The position numbers and the translations under genes are program-made. This document shows, one piece after another, positions 8,751 through 17,998 of a stretch of 64,000 nt of DNA (the stretch's first letter is position 1; every line of letters starts with the position of its first letter). The notes under the pieces are model-generated. The model ran no database searches. It saw nothing but the letters and a program-made list of their open reading frames with translations, and had not been told where the DNA came from. Origin of the DNA: Pseudomonadota bacterium (GTDB taxonomy: Bacteria > Pseudomonadota > Gammaproteobacteria > Burkholderiales > Rhodocyclaceae). The stretch covers positions 1 through 64,000 of the forward strand of contig JAFEDI010000105.1 of NCBI GenBank assembly GCA_018241725.1, in the 5' to 3' direction.

Positions 8751-9974
8751 ATGAAGAAAACCCTTCTGGCCCAATCCGTCGCTCTCGCCTGCCTGGCCGC
8801 CGCTGCCGGTGGCGCTCAAGCAGTCAGCTTCACCCAGAACGACGTGACTGTTGATATCAACGGCACGATCAACGGCTTTTACGTGAACCGCGACTCCAAG
8901 ACGGAGAACAAGGCCACGGGCGTCACCACCAAGAACCAGAACAGCGAGTTGACCAACGGTCTGCTGCCCGGCTGGATCAACTTCGTGGTCACTACCAAGG
9001 CCGGCGACCAGGATATCAAGGCTCACTTCAGCTTCGCCCCCGGTATCAACAACAACTCCACCGTCGTTGGCCTGCCGATCGGCAACAATGCTGGCGGCGC
9101 CGGCATCACCAACCCGTACAGCCAGATTGACACCCGTAACGTTTACTTCCAGTTCGGCAACAACGATTGGGGCACTCTCAAGTTCGGTCGTGACATCGGC
9201 CTGTTCGGCCAGAACATCATCCTGTCCGACATGACCCTGCTGGGCGTCGGCGGCACCTCCAATGCCGGTATCCCGTACAACACGACCTTCGGCATGATCG
9301 CCCACGGTTACATGTACACCGGCTTCCAGGCACAGATCACCTACAGCACGCCGAACTACAACGGCCTGCAGGCTTCGGCCGGCATCTTCCAGCCCAGCCG
9401 TTTTGCCGGCGACCAGACCAAGACCCCCGGCTTCCAGGCCAAGGTCGATTACGACTGGAAGGGCGCCGTACCGGGCAAGGTGTGGGGCGGCCTCGTCACC
9501 CAGAGCACCAGTTGCTCCAGCGGAGCCGTGTGCGACGGCGTAAGCAATCCCAAGAGCTTCACCGCCACCGGCTATGAAGCCGGTGTCAAGGCTAGCATCA
9601 ACAACTTCGAAGCAGTGGCCTACGGCTTCAAGGGCAAGGGTCTCGGCCTATCCACCATTGGCGCCCAGTTCCTCGGCGGCAGCGATGGCTTCGGCAACAA
9701 GACCGACTCTCAGGGCTACTTCCTGCAGGGCACCTATAAGCTGAACAAGACCAAGTTCGGCATCAACTGGGGCCAAAACAAGGACAAGGACGGTGCAACC
9801 ACTGCCGTCTTCGGCGGTCCTGAGAACAAGAACAGCGCCTACACCCTGGGTGTCTACCACGGTCTGAACAAGTTCGTGACCCTGGTTGGCGAATTCAACC
9901 ACGAGAAGATCACCAGTTCCGCCTTCGAGACCAAGAACAACACCATCTCCGCTGGCGCTATCCTGTTCTTCTAA
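8751..9974 (+). CDS. Gram-negative porin (outer-membrane general porin family)
   Basis: 407 residues. The start is the ATG of MKKTLLAQSVALAC, giving a clean signal peptide cut after AQA; in-frame sequence further upstream is unrelated to a porin. The mature part is Gly/Asn/Thr-rich with alternating aromatic beta strands such as NVYFQFGNNDWGTLKFGRD (a family block) and the constriction-loop-like region after it. The last residue is Phe (GAILFF), the BAM recognition signal. It should form a trimeric diffusion channel for small solutes in the outer membrane. Monocistronic, with a terminator 80 bp downstream. Confidence 0.9.
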   Translation: MKKTLLAQSVALACLAAAAGGAQAVSFTQNDVTVDINGTINGFYVNRDSKTENKATGVTTKNQNSELTNGLLPGWINFVVTTKAGDQDIKAHFSFAPGINNNSTVVGLPIGNNAGGAGITNPYSQIDTRNVYFQFGNNDWGTLKFGRDIGLFGQNIILSDMTLLGVGGTSNAGIPYNTTFGMIAHGYMYTGFQAQITYSTPNYNGLQASAGIFQPSRFAGDQTKTPGFQAKVDYDWKGAVPGKVWGGLVTQSTSCSSGAVCDGVSNPKSFTATGYEAGVKASINNFEAVAYGFKGKGLGLSTIGAQFLGGSDGFGNKTDSQGYFLQGTYKLNKTKFGINWGQNKDKDGATTAVFGGPENKNSAYTLGVYHGLNKFVTLVGEFNHEKITSSAFETKNNTISAGAILFF

Positions 9975-10053
9975 GCCATTCCAGGCGACTCAGTTCCGGT
10001 GGGCACCGAAGAAGATGCCCGCCAACCAACCTGTTGTGTTTCTCCCTCCTTCA

Positions 10054-10079
10054 GGCGCCCTTCGGGGCGCCATTTTTTT
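10054..10079 (+). terminator. Rho-independent terminator after the porin gene
   Basis: GGCGCCC-TTCG-GGGCGCC stem-loop followed by ATTTTTTT. Confidence 0.9.
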
Positions 10080-10098
10080 CGGGAAAAACGCCGTAGCC

Positions 10099-10593
10099 TC
10101 AGTCGTCGCGACCGCGGCCATGGCCTCGCCCATGACCGTTGCCACGCTCTCCGTCACCACGGTCCTGCCAACCACCACCACGCTCGTCCCGCCGGTCCCA
10201 ACGCTCCTCACGGTGCCCGTGGCGATCTTCATGACGTTCCCGCGGACGATACTCCGGCCCCGACCGGTAACGGGGTGCATAGACGTCGTTGTACCAACGG
10301 TCCTGCACAAAATAGACCGGATAACCACAGGCGTTGTAGCGCGCGCAGTGCTTGCTCCAGTTCTTCGCATGGCCGGGCGGCACACGCAGATACAGGGGCT
10401 CCCGCACCACGCCACGGGGGACCGGTTGGATCACCATCGGCTGCGCATACAACAGGGCCGGACGCGGGTAGTTGCCGATGTCGAGGCGGCCATAGAAATT
10501 GGGATCGCCGATGCTGATGGATACACCCACATCGGCAGCCATCGCGCCTTGGGCCAATGCGCCCAACGCAGCTGCAACTAGAATTCGTTTCAT
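10099..10593 (-). CDS. conserved periplasmic protein with His/Arg/Gly-rich tail, function unknown
   Basis: 164 residues starting with a cleavable signal peptide (MKRILVAAALGALAQGAMA). The conserved core contains DPNFYGRLDIGNYP, PVPRGVVREPLYLRVPPGHAKNW and CARYNACGYPVYFVQ, with two Cys that could form a disulfide. After about residue 110 the sequence becomes low-complexity Arg/His/Gly/Asp. Similar small secreted proteins are widespread in betaproteobacteria without a known role; metal or polyanion binding by the tail is only a guess. It converges with the porin terminator. Confidence 0.7.
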   Translation of the reverse strand: MKRILVAAALGALAQGAMAADVGVSISIGDPNFYGRLDIGNYPRPALLYAQPMVIQPVPRGVVREPLYLRVPPGHAKNWSKHCARYNACGYPVYFVQDRWYNDVYAPRYRSGPEYRPRERHEDRHGHREERWDRRDERGGGWQDRGDGERGNGHGRGHGRGRDD

Positions 10594-10795
10594 TTGATGT
10601 CCTCCACCTCAACTTTATGGGAAACGCCGCACGCGGCCTGTAAGCGACTGTAAGCCAATACGACAAGACATCGTGCAGGAAAACCGCACGTTCGCAGCCC
10701 TTCTGCGTGTCCGACGCGCATGGACGACACGGCACACACGGCAGGCCGCTGCTCCATAGGAGAAAACGCTCTGCCCTCCCTGAATATCGCGGCTG

Positions 10796-10816
10796 AATCA
10801 TGATTTTCTTGAGGCG
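10796..10816 (+). promoter_or_regulatory. shared PQQ motif, copy 1 (before the pqqU-like gene)
   Basis: AATCATGATTTTC, one variable base (T), then TGAGGCG, 78 bp before the ATG. AATCATGATT is a perfect 10-bp palindrome. The same 21-bp motif with one difference lies before pqqA (18957-18977). Interpreted as an operator or activator site of a common regulator; not a motif I can name. Confidence 0.55.
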
Positions 10817-10894
10817 GCAGCCCCCTCAAACAGGTATCGTCGGCCAGCTTCCGGCCACCTCCCGGACCCACAGAACATCGGAGACAAACAACAA

Positions 10895-12997
10895 ATGCCC
10901 GCCCGCTTCGCCCGTAGTCCGCTGTACGCCGCCCTGATGTCTGCCCTCGCCGCCGCCCATGCACCGGCCATGGCGGCCGACACCCCGGCCGTGGTTCTCA
11001 ACCCGGTCGTCGTGACCGGCAGTCGCGCCGAGGCCGCCAGTTTCGACCTGCCCGCCTCCATCGACGTACTGAACCGCCAGGAGATCACGTCCGGCCAGCC
11101 CCGCGTCAATGCATCCGAGGCCCTCGTCGCCGTCCCCGGCGTGGTCGCCAACAACCGCCAGAACTACGCCCAGGACCTGCAGATCTCGAGCCGTGGCTTC
11201 GGCGCCCGGGCCGCCTTCGGCGTGCGCGGCGTCAAGCTGATCGCCGACGGCATCCCCGCCAGCATGCCCGACGGCCAGGGCCAGGCCGCCACTTTCAACC
11301 TGGACGTGGCCGAGCGCATGGAAGTGCTGCGCGGCCCCTTCTCGGCCATCTACGGCAATCATTCCGGCGGCGTGATCCAGCTGTTCACCATCGAACCCCG
11401 TGACAATCCCAGCGTGGATGCCGGTTTCGCCGCCGGCAGCTACGGCACCCGGAAAGAGGACGTCACCGCCCAGGGCAAGCTCGACGGCCTTGGCTACGTG
11501 CTCAACACATCCCGCTTCAGCACCGACGGCTACCGCGACCACAGCGCCGCGACCCGCGAACAGGCCTTTGCCAAGATCACCGGCAAACCCGACGATGACA
11601 GCAAGCTGACCTTCACCGTCAACGGCCTGTGGCAGCACAACACCCAGGATCCCCTCGGCCTCACCCTGGCCGAATACAAGAGCAATCCGCGGGGTGTCGA
11701 CCCTGTCGCCACCCAATACAACACCCGCAAGAGTATCGACCACCTGCAGGGCGGCGTCGCCTACGAACGCCGCTTCGGCACCGATCTGCTGCAAATCTCC
11801 GCCTACAGCGGCCAGCGCAGCGTGACCCAGTACCAGGCCATTCCGCCGTCGGCCCTTGCCGTCACCAAAGGCTCCGGCGGCGTCGTGGACTTCGACCGGA
11901 CCTTCTACGGCTACGGCGCCCGCTGGATCGCCATCGGTCAGGCCCTTGGTGGCAAGGTCACAACCACCACCGGCTTCGAATACGACGTCAGCAAGGACAT
12001 CCGGAGCGGCTTCGACAACCTCAACGGCACCAAGAGCACCCTGCGGCGCAAGGAGGCCGACAACGTCGAGAGCACCGGCGCCTACGTACAGAGCGAGTGG
12101 CAGCGCGGCCCGTGGAGCCTGACCGGCGGCCTGCGCTACAACACCGTCAAGTTCGACATCACCGACCAGTACCTGCTGAACGGCAACGACAGCGGCAGCC
12201 GCAACTACACCAGGACCACGCCAGTCCTGGGCGTGGTGTACAAGCTCAATCCGGCGATCAATCTCTACGCCAGCGCCGCCAAAGGTTTCGAAGCGCCGAC
12301 GCTCAACGAGATGTTCTATTCCAGCAATGGCGGCAGCTTCAACTTCGGTCTCAAGCCAGCACGCAGCAATCATTATGAAGTCGGCGCCAAGGCCCTCATC
12401 GGCGAGAGCAGCCGCCTGAACGTCGCGTTGTTCCAGATCAGCACGGACGACGAACTGGTCGTCGACACCTCCACCGGGGGCCGGACCAGCTACAAGAGCG
12501 TCGGCAAGACCCTGCGCCAGGGCATCGAGGCCTCCTTCGATACCGCCTGGCGGCGTGACCTGAGCAGCCGCTTCGCGGTCTCCCACATCCGGGCGATCTA
12601 CGACGGCAGCTTCACCACCGGCACGGGCGCCAGCGCCAAGACCATCAACGACGGCAACGCCATCCCCGGTATCCCGCGCAGCACCGTGTTCGGCGACCTG
12701 GCCTGGAAAGTCACGCCGGCCATCACAACCGCTGTCGAAGGCGTCTACCGCAGCAAGATCTACGTGGAGGACACCAACACCGCCACGCCGGCTTCCTCCT
12801 ACGCCATCGCCAATCTACGCGTCACGGCGGAACAACGCCTGAACCACTGGCGCCTGAGCGAATTCGCCCGCCTGGACAACCTGTTCGACCGCAACTACGT
12901 CGGCTCGGTGATCGTCGGCGACACCAACAGCCGCTATTACGAGTCCGCCCCTGGCCGCAACTGGATGGCCGGCATCAACGCCCGCTACACTTGGTAA
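10895..12997 (+). CDS. pqqU: TonB-dependent outer-membrane receptor, PqqU/YncD-like (probable PQQ importer)
   Basis: 700 residues: signal peptide ending AMAA, plug domain (about 40-160), and a 22-strand beta barrel ending with aromatic TW. Several blocks closely follow the E. coli YncD/PqqU receptor as I know it. These are NRQNYAQDLQISSRGFG (about 88-104), ADGIPASMPDGQGQA, RGPFSAIYGNHSGG, DDELVVDTSTGGRTSYK in the distal barrel and the ending YVGSVIV...RYYESAPGRN. PqqU imports pyrroloquinoline quinone. The context agrees: pqqA-E are 6 kb away with a shared upstream motif, and a PQQ dehydrogenase and a TonB gene lie further right. Single-gene unit with a terminator after it. Why a PQQ producer would also import it is open (recapture or scavenging). 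Confidence 0.75.
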   Translation: MPARFARSPLYAALMSALAAAHAPAMAADTPAVVLNPVVVTGSRAEAASFDLPASIDVLNRQEITSGQPRVNASEALVAVPGVVANNRQNYAQDLQISSRGFGARAAFGVRGVKLIADGIPASMPDGQGQAATFNLDVAERMEVLRGPFSAIYGNHSGGVIQLFTIEPRDNPSVDAGFAAGSYGTRKEDVTAQGKLDGLGYVLNTSRFSTDGYRDHSAATREQAFAKITGKPDDDSKLTFTVNGLWQHNTQDPLGLTLAEYKSNPRGVDPVATQYNTRKSIDHLQGGVAYERRFGTDLLQISAYSGQRSVTQYQAIPPSALAVTKGSGGVVDFDRTFYGYGARWIAIGQALGGKVTTTTGFEYDVSKDIRSGFDNLNGTKSTLRRKEADNVESTGAYVQSEWQRGPWSLTGGLRYNTVKFDITDQYLLNGNDSGSRNYTRTTPVLGVVYKLNPAINLYASAAKGFEAPTLNEMFYSSNGGSFNFGLKPARSNHYEVGAKALIGESSRLNVALFQISTDDELVVDTSTGGRTSYKSVGKTLRQGIEASFDTAWRRDLSSRFAVSHIRAIYDGSFTTGTGASAKTINDGNAIPGIPRSTVFGDLAWKVTPAITTAVEGVYRSKIYVEDTNTATPASSYAIANLRVTAEQRLNHWRLSEFARLDNLFDRNYVGSVIVGDTNSRYYESAPGRNWMAGINARYTW

Positions 12998-13050
12998 GGC
13001 ACCTGCGGGGACGAGTTCATCCTCCCCACGTAAATGCCGGCCCACAGAAT

Positions 13051-13081
13051 GAAAATGGCCCCGGAATCCGGGGCCATTTTC
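13051..13081. terminator. bidirectional terminator between pqqU-like gene and thrC
   Basis: Perfect 14-bp stem GAAAATGGCCCCGG with loop AAT, carrying A and T tracts on both flanks. It serves both converging genes. Confidence 0.85.
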
Positions 13082-13098
13082 ATGGAGCAGAACGCTTA

Positions 13099-14538
13099 TC
13101 AGCCGGCTTCGACCGTACGCGCGACCAGGGCCTTGATGGCCTCCGCATCCACATCCATCACCTCGACACGCTGCGGCAGCGCCTCGATGTTGTCCAGGCC
13201 GGCCGGGCGCACGGGCTTGCGGCCGAGGGCTTCGACGATGGTGTCCTCGAACTTGGCCGGCTGGGCGGTTTCCAGCACCAGGGTCGGCACGGCCGGATCG
13301 CGCAGTTCGAGCGCGACCTTCAGGCCGTCGGCAGTGTGGGTGTCGATGACCGTGCCGTAGTCCTTGTCGGCGCGGCGGATCGTCGCCAGGCGCTCGGCGT
13401 GGTTGCTGCTGCCGGAAGCGAAGGCGTACTGACCGATGGCGGCGAATTCCGGCGTACCGGACAGATCGAAGGCGCCGCCCGCATCCACCTTGCTCCACAG
13501 TTCACGCACCGTGTCGCCGTTGCGACCGACCAGGTCGAAGACGAAGCGCTCGAAGTTGGAAGCCTTCGAGATGTCCATCGACGGGCTGGAGGTGGCGTGC
13601 GTCTCGGCGGTGCTGCGCGGGCGGTAGACACCGGTGCGGAAGAACTCGTCGAGCACGTCGTTCTCGTTGGTGGCGAGGATCAGCTTGGCCACCGGTAGGC
13701 CCATCTGGCGGGCGATGTGACCGGCACAGATGTTGCCGAAGTTGCCGGACGGCACCACGAAGGCGACCTGCTGGTCGTTGTTCTCGGTAGCCGCGAAGTA
13801 GCCCTTGAAGTAGTACACCACCTGCGCCGCGACGCGGGCCCAGTTGATCGAATTGACGGCGCCGATCTTGTACTTGGCCTTGTAGGCGTGGTCGTTGGAG
13901 ACCGCCTTCACCACGTCCTGGGCGTCGTCGAACATGCCGCGCACGGCGATGTTGTAGATGTTGTCGTCCTGCAGCGAGTACATCTGAGCGCGCTGGAAGG
14001 CGCTCATGCGGCCGTGGGGCGACAGCATGAAGACGCGCACACCATGCTTGCCGCGCATCGCGTATTCGGCAGCGGAGCCGGTGTCGCCGGAGGTGGCGCC
14101 GAGGATGTTGATCTGCTCGCCGCGCTTGTCGAGCACGTACTCGAACAGGTTGCCGAGCAGCTGCATGGCCATGTCCTTGAAGGCCAGGGTCGGGCCATTG
14201 GACAGTTCCAGGAGACCCAGCTTGCCGGCCTCGAGCCAATGAACGGGAGTGATCTCGGCGGCCTTGGCGTCGTCACGCACGTAGCCATACACCTCGGCGG
14301 TGTAGGTCTTGTCGCAGATCGCCTTCAGGTCGGCGGCAGGGATGTCGTCGATGAAGCGCGACAGGATCGCGAAGGCCAGCTCGGCGTAGGACAGTTTGCG
14401 CCACGCGTCCAGGTCGGCACGGGTCACCTGCGGGTAAGTCTCCGGCAGGTACAGGCCGCCGTCCGGCGCCAGGCCGCCAAGAAGAATGTCGCAGAAGGAT
14501 TGGGGAGCAGACTGGCCGCGGGTGGAGATATAGCGCAT
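13099..14538 (-). CDS. thrC: threonine synthase
   Basis: 479 residues from MRYISTRG, the standard beginning of proteobacterial ThrC; the longer frame adds 14 unrelated residues. It is a fold type II PLP enzyme converting O-phosphohomoserine to threonine. The PLP lysine is Lys121 in LAFKDMAMQLLGN, ATSGDTGSAAEYAM follows for phosphate binding, and VPSGNFGNICAG is the third family block. The usual partner hom is not next to it. It forms a convergent pair with the pqqU-like gene. Confidence 0.95.
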   Translation of the reverse strand: MRYISTRGQSAPQSFCDILLGGLAPDGGLYLPETYPQVTRADLDAWRKLSYAELAFAILSRFIDDIPAADLKAICDKTYTAEVYGYVRDDAKAAEITPVHWLEAGKLGLLELSNGPTLAFKDMAMQLLGNLFEYVLDKRGEQINILGATSGDTGSAAEYAMRGKHGVRVFMLSPHGRMSAFQRAQMYSLQDDNIYNIAVRGMFDDAQDVVKAVSNDHAYKAKYKIGAVNSINWARVAAQVVYYFKGYFAATENNDQQVAFVVPSGNFGNICAGHIARQMGLPVAKLILATNENDVLDEFFRTGVYRPRSTAETHATSSPSMDISKASNFERFVFDLVGRNGDTVRELWSKVDAGGAFDLSGTPEFAAIGQYAFASGSSNHAERLATIRRADKDYGTVIDTHTADGLKVALELRDPAVPTLVLETAQPAKFEDTIVEALGRKPVRPAGLDNIEALPQRVEVMDVDAEAIKALVARTVEAG

Positions 14539-14594
14539 GGTTCTCGCCGAGTTGAAAACGAAAACCCCGGAAGATAGCACACCCGCGGGTGCTT

Positions 14595-15704
14595 TCAGGT
14601 CCGCTGCACCAGGGCATGCACGAGGACACCTGCGAACAGCGCGATCCCCACCGCCAGCAGCGCCGCCCCGGTTACCTCACTGCCCAGCAACAGGCCACCA
14701 CCAACCAAAAACAGCGCGGTCCTCAAGCCGCCGAAGCGCACCAGTCGCCCCCGCATGGCCGTCCGCTTCGGGGTCAGCGGCCCAGGGTAGCGCCACACCG
14801 GCAACAGCTGGGACAGCGCCCCGGTCACCAACGGCAGCAGGAACAGCGCGAAGAAACCGACGATCGCCGGACGGGCAAGCATGCCGCCCATGCCGTGCAA
14901 GGCACCGGCACCGATGACCAGCAGCAGGCCGCAGGTCGCCCCGCTCAAAGCTACGGCTGCGCCATCACCAAGTAGCCGCGCCAGGCCGTAGGTGCGCAAC
15001 CAGCCATACAGCGTATGGATCAACACGCCGCCGAGCGCCAAGCTCCCCGCTACCGCCAACAGCGGGACGATCCCCGCCGCCGCACTGGCCCCGACGCCGC
15101 CAAGCGCCCACGGCAGCTGGCGCCGCAGTCTCACCGCAGCCTGCGGGTCCGGCTGGCCGAGGGCGGTCGGCATCAGCACATGCAGGGTGCCGATGGCGGT
15201 CAGGCCGATGAAGCCCAGGGTGTTGAGGTGCAGGTGCGCCAGACGCAGCGCCGGATACGCCGCCGGCCACAGCAGGCCTACGAAGATCGCCACCAGCGCC
15301 ACGGCGAGGCAACCCAGCGCCGCCTTGTACCAGGCCAGCCCCGGGTGTGGTCGCCCCAGCGCAGCCCGCCCGCGCCGCCACTGCCAGGCCAGGAGGCCCA
15401 GGGCCGCCATGATGCCGATGCTCGCCGCCAGATGAAGGCTCCAGCCGGGCAACACACCGGCCAGGGAGGCCACCACCAGCGCGCCGGCCAGTTGCAGCGC
15501 CAGCGGCAGGAAATGAACGCCCTTTTCCGCAGCCCCGCTGCGCGTCAGCACCGGCACGAAATGCCCCATCGCGGCAAAGATCAGCGGCATCGCCCCCAGC
15601 GCAAAGGCCGCGTGGGCGGCCGCGGCCGGAGAGGCCCCCGTCACCGCCAACCCGATGGCCAGCCCGAACGCAAGCACAACGCTCGCCCCCAGATAGATCA
15701 GCAC
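14595..15704 (-). CDS. twelve-helix membrane protein, NnrS / oxidase-subunit-I-like
   Basis: About 369 residues, almost entirely hydrophobic, roughly 11-12 transmembrane helices. The GTG start is chosen because TTTGGAG precedes it by 6 nt; a TTG nine codons upstream is the alternative. The mid-protein helix LAHLHLNTLGFIGLTAIGTLHVLMP has the His-x-His-x-Asn pattern of NnrS and heme-copper oxidase subunit I relatives. This suggests haem or copper binding and a role in NO/low-oxygen physiology, but the full oxidase ligand set is not evident. Its neighbours, an HPP-CBS protein, a DUF2249 protein and a c-type cytochrome, often accompany NnrS-like genes in denitrifiers. Confidence 0.65.
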   Translation of the reverse strand: MLIYLGASVVLAFGLAIGLAVTGASPAAAAHAAFALGAMPLIFAAMGHFVPVLTRSGAAEKGVHFLPLALQLAGALVVASLAGVLPGWSLHLAASIGIMAALGLLAWQWRRGRAALGRPHPGLAWYKAALGCLAVALVAIFVGLLWPAAYPALRLAHLHLNTLGFIGLTAIGTLHVLMPTALGQPDPQAAVRLRRQLPWALGGVGASAAAGIVPLLAVAGSLALGGVLIHTLYGWLRTYGLARLLGDGAAVALSGATCGLLLVIGAGALHGMGGMLARPAIVGFFALFLLPLVTGALSQLLPVWRYPGPLTPKRTAMRGRLVRFGGLRTALFLVGGGLLLGSEVTGAALLAVGIALFAGVLVHALVQRT

Positions 15705-15804
15705 TTTTTTCTCCAAACAATCACAGATCAAGGCCCATGCAAGAAGTCATCCCTAGGCTGCATGCCCACCGGCATGCCAGAACAAGAAAACAAGATTTAC
15801 CCCC

Positions 15805-16989
15805 ATGGAAACCATTCGTCTCGCCCTGATCCGTTTTTCCCGCCGTTATCTCTTCGCCGACGCAGCCCCTCTCTCCCGCACCGAACGCTGGCGTAGCGCT
15901 CTTGCTGCAATAGTCGGCGTTCTGATCTACGAAAGCGTGTTGTTCGTATTACCGGTGTCGGCCGATGCCAAGCGACAGCTCGCGCCCCTCGGCGCCACAT
16001 CGGTGATCCTGTTCACCTTACCCCACTCACCGCTGGCCCAGCCCTGGTCAGTAGCCGGTGGCCTGCTGCTGCCGGCACTGACAGGCCTCGCCTGCGGGCA
16101 CTGGATCACCTCCCCATTTCTCGCCGGTGCGCTGGCGGTCGCGATCTCTGTATGGCTCATGGGTCAGCTGCGCTGCATCCACCCGCCCGGCGGTGCGATG
16201 GCGCTGGTGATGGTCGGCGCCGCTTCCCAGGGACTCGACGCGCTGACCAGCCTGGCTGCGGTCGGCTGGAACGTGATCGCCATGCTGCTGGCCACTACCA
16301 CCGTCAATAACCTGATCCCTGGCCGGCGCTATCCGCTGTGCTCACCCGCCGTATCCACCCCCAAGCAGCCGGAGCGCAGCCCCGCCGGCATCCGCCAGCC
16401 GGACCTGGCCGCGGCACTGGAAGAGATCGATGCCTACCTGGACATCAGCGAGGAAGACCTGACCCAAGTCTTCCAGCGGGCAGCCCGCCACGCATTCCAC
16501 CGCCATGTATTGCTGACCTGCGGTGATGTGATGGGCCCGGCAACGCAGCGCGTGGATTTCGCCACCGAATTGAACGAGGCCTGGCGCCTGATGAGCCGCC
16601 ACGCCCTTTCAGTGCTGCCGGTGGTGGATCGGGCCGAGCGGGTCATCGGCCTGCTGACGCTGAAGGACTTCCTGCACCACGTGGAGCCGGACAACGGCCA
16701 GCGCATCGGTGACAACGTACGCCGCCTGCTGCGTCCGACGCCCGGCCCGCACACCGACAAGCCGGAGGTCGTCGGTCAGCTCATGCTGACGCCCCGCACC
16801 GGCCTGCGCACCGCCAGCCTTACCGACGGCATCGCCGTCGCCGCCGACATACTCGGCCAGCGTGGCCAAGGAGCGCTGCCGGTAGTGGACGAAGCGGGCA
16901 GGCTGGCCGGCCTGATCACCCCGACGACGATGACCGCCGTGCTGTTCCAGCACGAGGCCCTCGATTACGTGCGGGGCGACCAGACCTGA
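15805..16989 (+). CDS. HPP-family membrane protein with C-terminal CBS pair
   Basis: 394 residues. The first 180 form about five membrane helices with the family motif CIHPPGGAMAL (HPP) near residue 130 and LAPLGATSVILFTLPHSPLAQPW near 55-77. Residues 230-390 contain two CBS domains (DVMGPATQRVDFATELNEAWRLM, then LTPRTGLRTASLTDGIAVAADIL), which usually sense adenine nucleotides. HPP proteins have been linked to nitrite transport in plastids and cyanobacteria; here the substrate is not shown by the sequence. It diverges from the NnrS-like gene and ends 6 bp before the converging DUF2249 gene. Confidence 0.8.
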   Translation: METIRLALIRFSRRYLFADAAPLSRTERWRSALAAIVGVLIYESVLFVLPVSADAKRQLAPLGATSVILFTLPHSPLAQPWSVAGGLLLPALTGLACGHWITSPFLAGALAVAISVWLMGQLRCIHPPGGAMALVMVGAASQGLDALTSLAAVGWNVIAMLLATTTVNNLIPGRRYPLCSPAVSTPKQPERSPAGIRQPDLAAALEEIDAYLDISEEDLTQVFQRAARHAFHRHVLLTCGDVMGPATQRVDFATELNEAWRLMSRHALSVLPVVDRAERVIGLLTLKDFLHHVEPDNGQRIGDNVRRLLRPTPGPHTDKPEVVGQLMLTPRTGLRTASLTDGIAVAADILGQRGQGALPVVDEAGRLAGLITPTTMTAVLFQHEALDYVRGDQT

Positions 16990-16995
16990 AGCCGC

Positions 16996-17262
16996 TCAAC
17001 CGAGCTTGGCGAAGTCGATGACGATCGCGCCGGGCTCGCGCTGCTGGTAGGTGATGGACACCGTCTCGCCGTAGCGCTGCTGCAGTTGGCCGAGCAGCGG
17101 CAGCGGATCATGGTCATTGCAGAAGCGCATCGTTTCACCCGGCACCAGCGCGTCGAGCGCACCGAAAATGGCCGCATGGCGGAAACGCTTGGCAATGCCG
17201 CGGGCATCGAAGGGGTAGATGGCTTCGGGGGTGGTGTGGTTGCAGACGTGGATGGTTTGCAT
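16996..17262 (-). CDS. DUF2249 domain protein
   Basis: 88 residues starting at MQTIHVCNHT, with TTGGAG placed 7 nt upstream. The longer open frame to 17433 lacks any such signal. The sequence has the compact DUF2249 pattern: RGIAKRFRHAAIFGALDALVPGETMRFCNDHDPLPLLGQLQQRYG with the conserved NDHDP loop, then a terminal beta strand. Members are fused or adjacent to hemerythrin, NnrS and denitrification genes and are thought to act in NO or metal handling, but no reaction is known. An imperfect FNR-type site lies upstream. Confidence 0.75.
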   Translation of the reverse strand: MQTIHVCNHTTPEAIYPFDARGIAKRFRHAAIFGALDALVPGETMRFCNDHDPLPLLGQLQQRYGETVSITYQQREPGAIVIDFAKLG

Positions 17263-17339
17263 GCTGGCTCCAAGGTATCGATAAATCCGACTGAATCTGT
17301 CGGGTATCGTCAGTGTGCCGTCGCCCAAACCGGCTTTCC

Positions 17340-17353
17340 TTGATCTGCATCGG
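17340..17353 (-). promoter_or_regulatory. imperfect FNR/Dnr-like box before the DUF2249 gene
   Basis: TTGAT-CTGC-ATCGG on the + strand matches eight of ten consensus positions, centred about 84 bp before the ATG. No good -10 is visible at the right distance, so this is tentative. Confidence 0.3.
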
Positions 17354-17414
17354 GTTTGTGCGCTCTGCTGCGAAGGGCGCACATTCAAGCGCCCGCCTAT
17401 CCACATCAGCAGGC

Positions 17415-17450
17415 AAAAAAAACCCGGCCGCAAATTGCTTGGCCGGGCTT
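17415..17450 (-). terminator. Rho-independent terminator after the cytochrome c gene
   Basis: On the minus strand AAGCCCGGCC, an 11-nt loop, GGCCGGG and a run of eight T. Confidence 0.85.
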
Positions 17451-17495
17451 TAGCGCGCGGGGGGTGCGCGCCGAGGTCAAAGGAGAATCGAACGC

Positions 17496-17906
17496 TTACT
17501 GACCCTTGCTGACGATGTAGTCGACAGCCGCCTTCATCTCTTCGTCGGACAGGGACGGATTGCCGCCCTTGGCCGGCATTGCCCCCTTGTTTCCATTGAA
17601 GCCCTCGATGGCATGCTTGTACAGGACGTCTTTACCCTGCGCGATGCGCGGGCCCCAGTCAGCCTTGTCGCCCAGCTTGGGGGCACCGGCCACGCCGGTC
17701 TGGTGGCACATCACACAGGTCTTCTTGAACACATCGAGGCCCTTGCCGCCGTCGGCAGCCGCATCGGCAACCGGTGCCGGCGCAGCTGCCGGAGCAGTCG
17801 CGGCAGGCGCCTCAGCCTTCGGCGCCTCGGACTTGGGAGCTTCGGACTTGCCACAGGCCGCCAGCAGGGCAACGAGAAGCAGGGGGAGGAGTTTTGTTGT
17901 ACGCAT
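17496..17906 (-). CDS. c5-type cytochrome c lipoprotein
   Basis: 136 residues from MRTTKLLPLL. A lipobox (LLAAC, lipidated Cys18) is followed by a 40-residue Ala/Pro/Glu-rich tether. The cytochrome domain has the haem site CVMCH (Cys64, Cys67, His68) and a distal methionine in GAMPAKGG. It is the class of small c5 electron carriers that pass electrons to terminal reductases, here anchored to a membrane. A near-perfect FNR box and a matching -10 lie upstream, so expression under oxygen limitation is likely. Terminator 45 bp downstream. Confidence 0.85.
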   Translation of the reverse strand: MRTTKLLPLLLVALLAACGKSEAPKSEAPKAEAPAATAPAAAPAPVADAAADGGKGLDVFKKTCVMCHQTGVAGAPKLGDKADWGPRIAQGKDVLYKHAIEGFNGNKGAMPAKGGNPSLSDEEMKAAVDYIVSKGQ

Positions 17907-17998
17907 GACAGATCTCGGTAATCGGATGGGGATTGGGGGTTCCACGGAACACTCCAGGAACACGGCGCGATGCTAGCGCTCCGCCCCCGCCCGTCTCA

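Noticed and set aside
10826-12586. 586-residue open frame antisense to the PqqU-like receptor
   Set aside because: Shadow of a conserved receptor gene; no start signal or recognisable family.
15715-15735. Possible FNR site between the NnrS-like and HPP genes
   Set aside because: Only one half-site (TTGAT) is good; the other half does not match.
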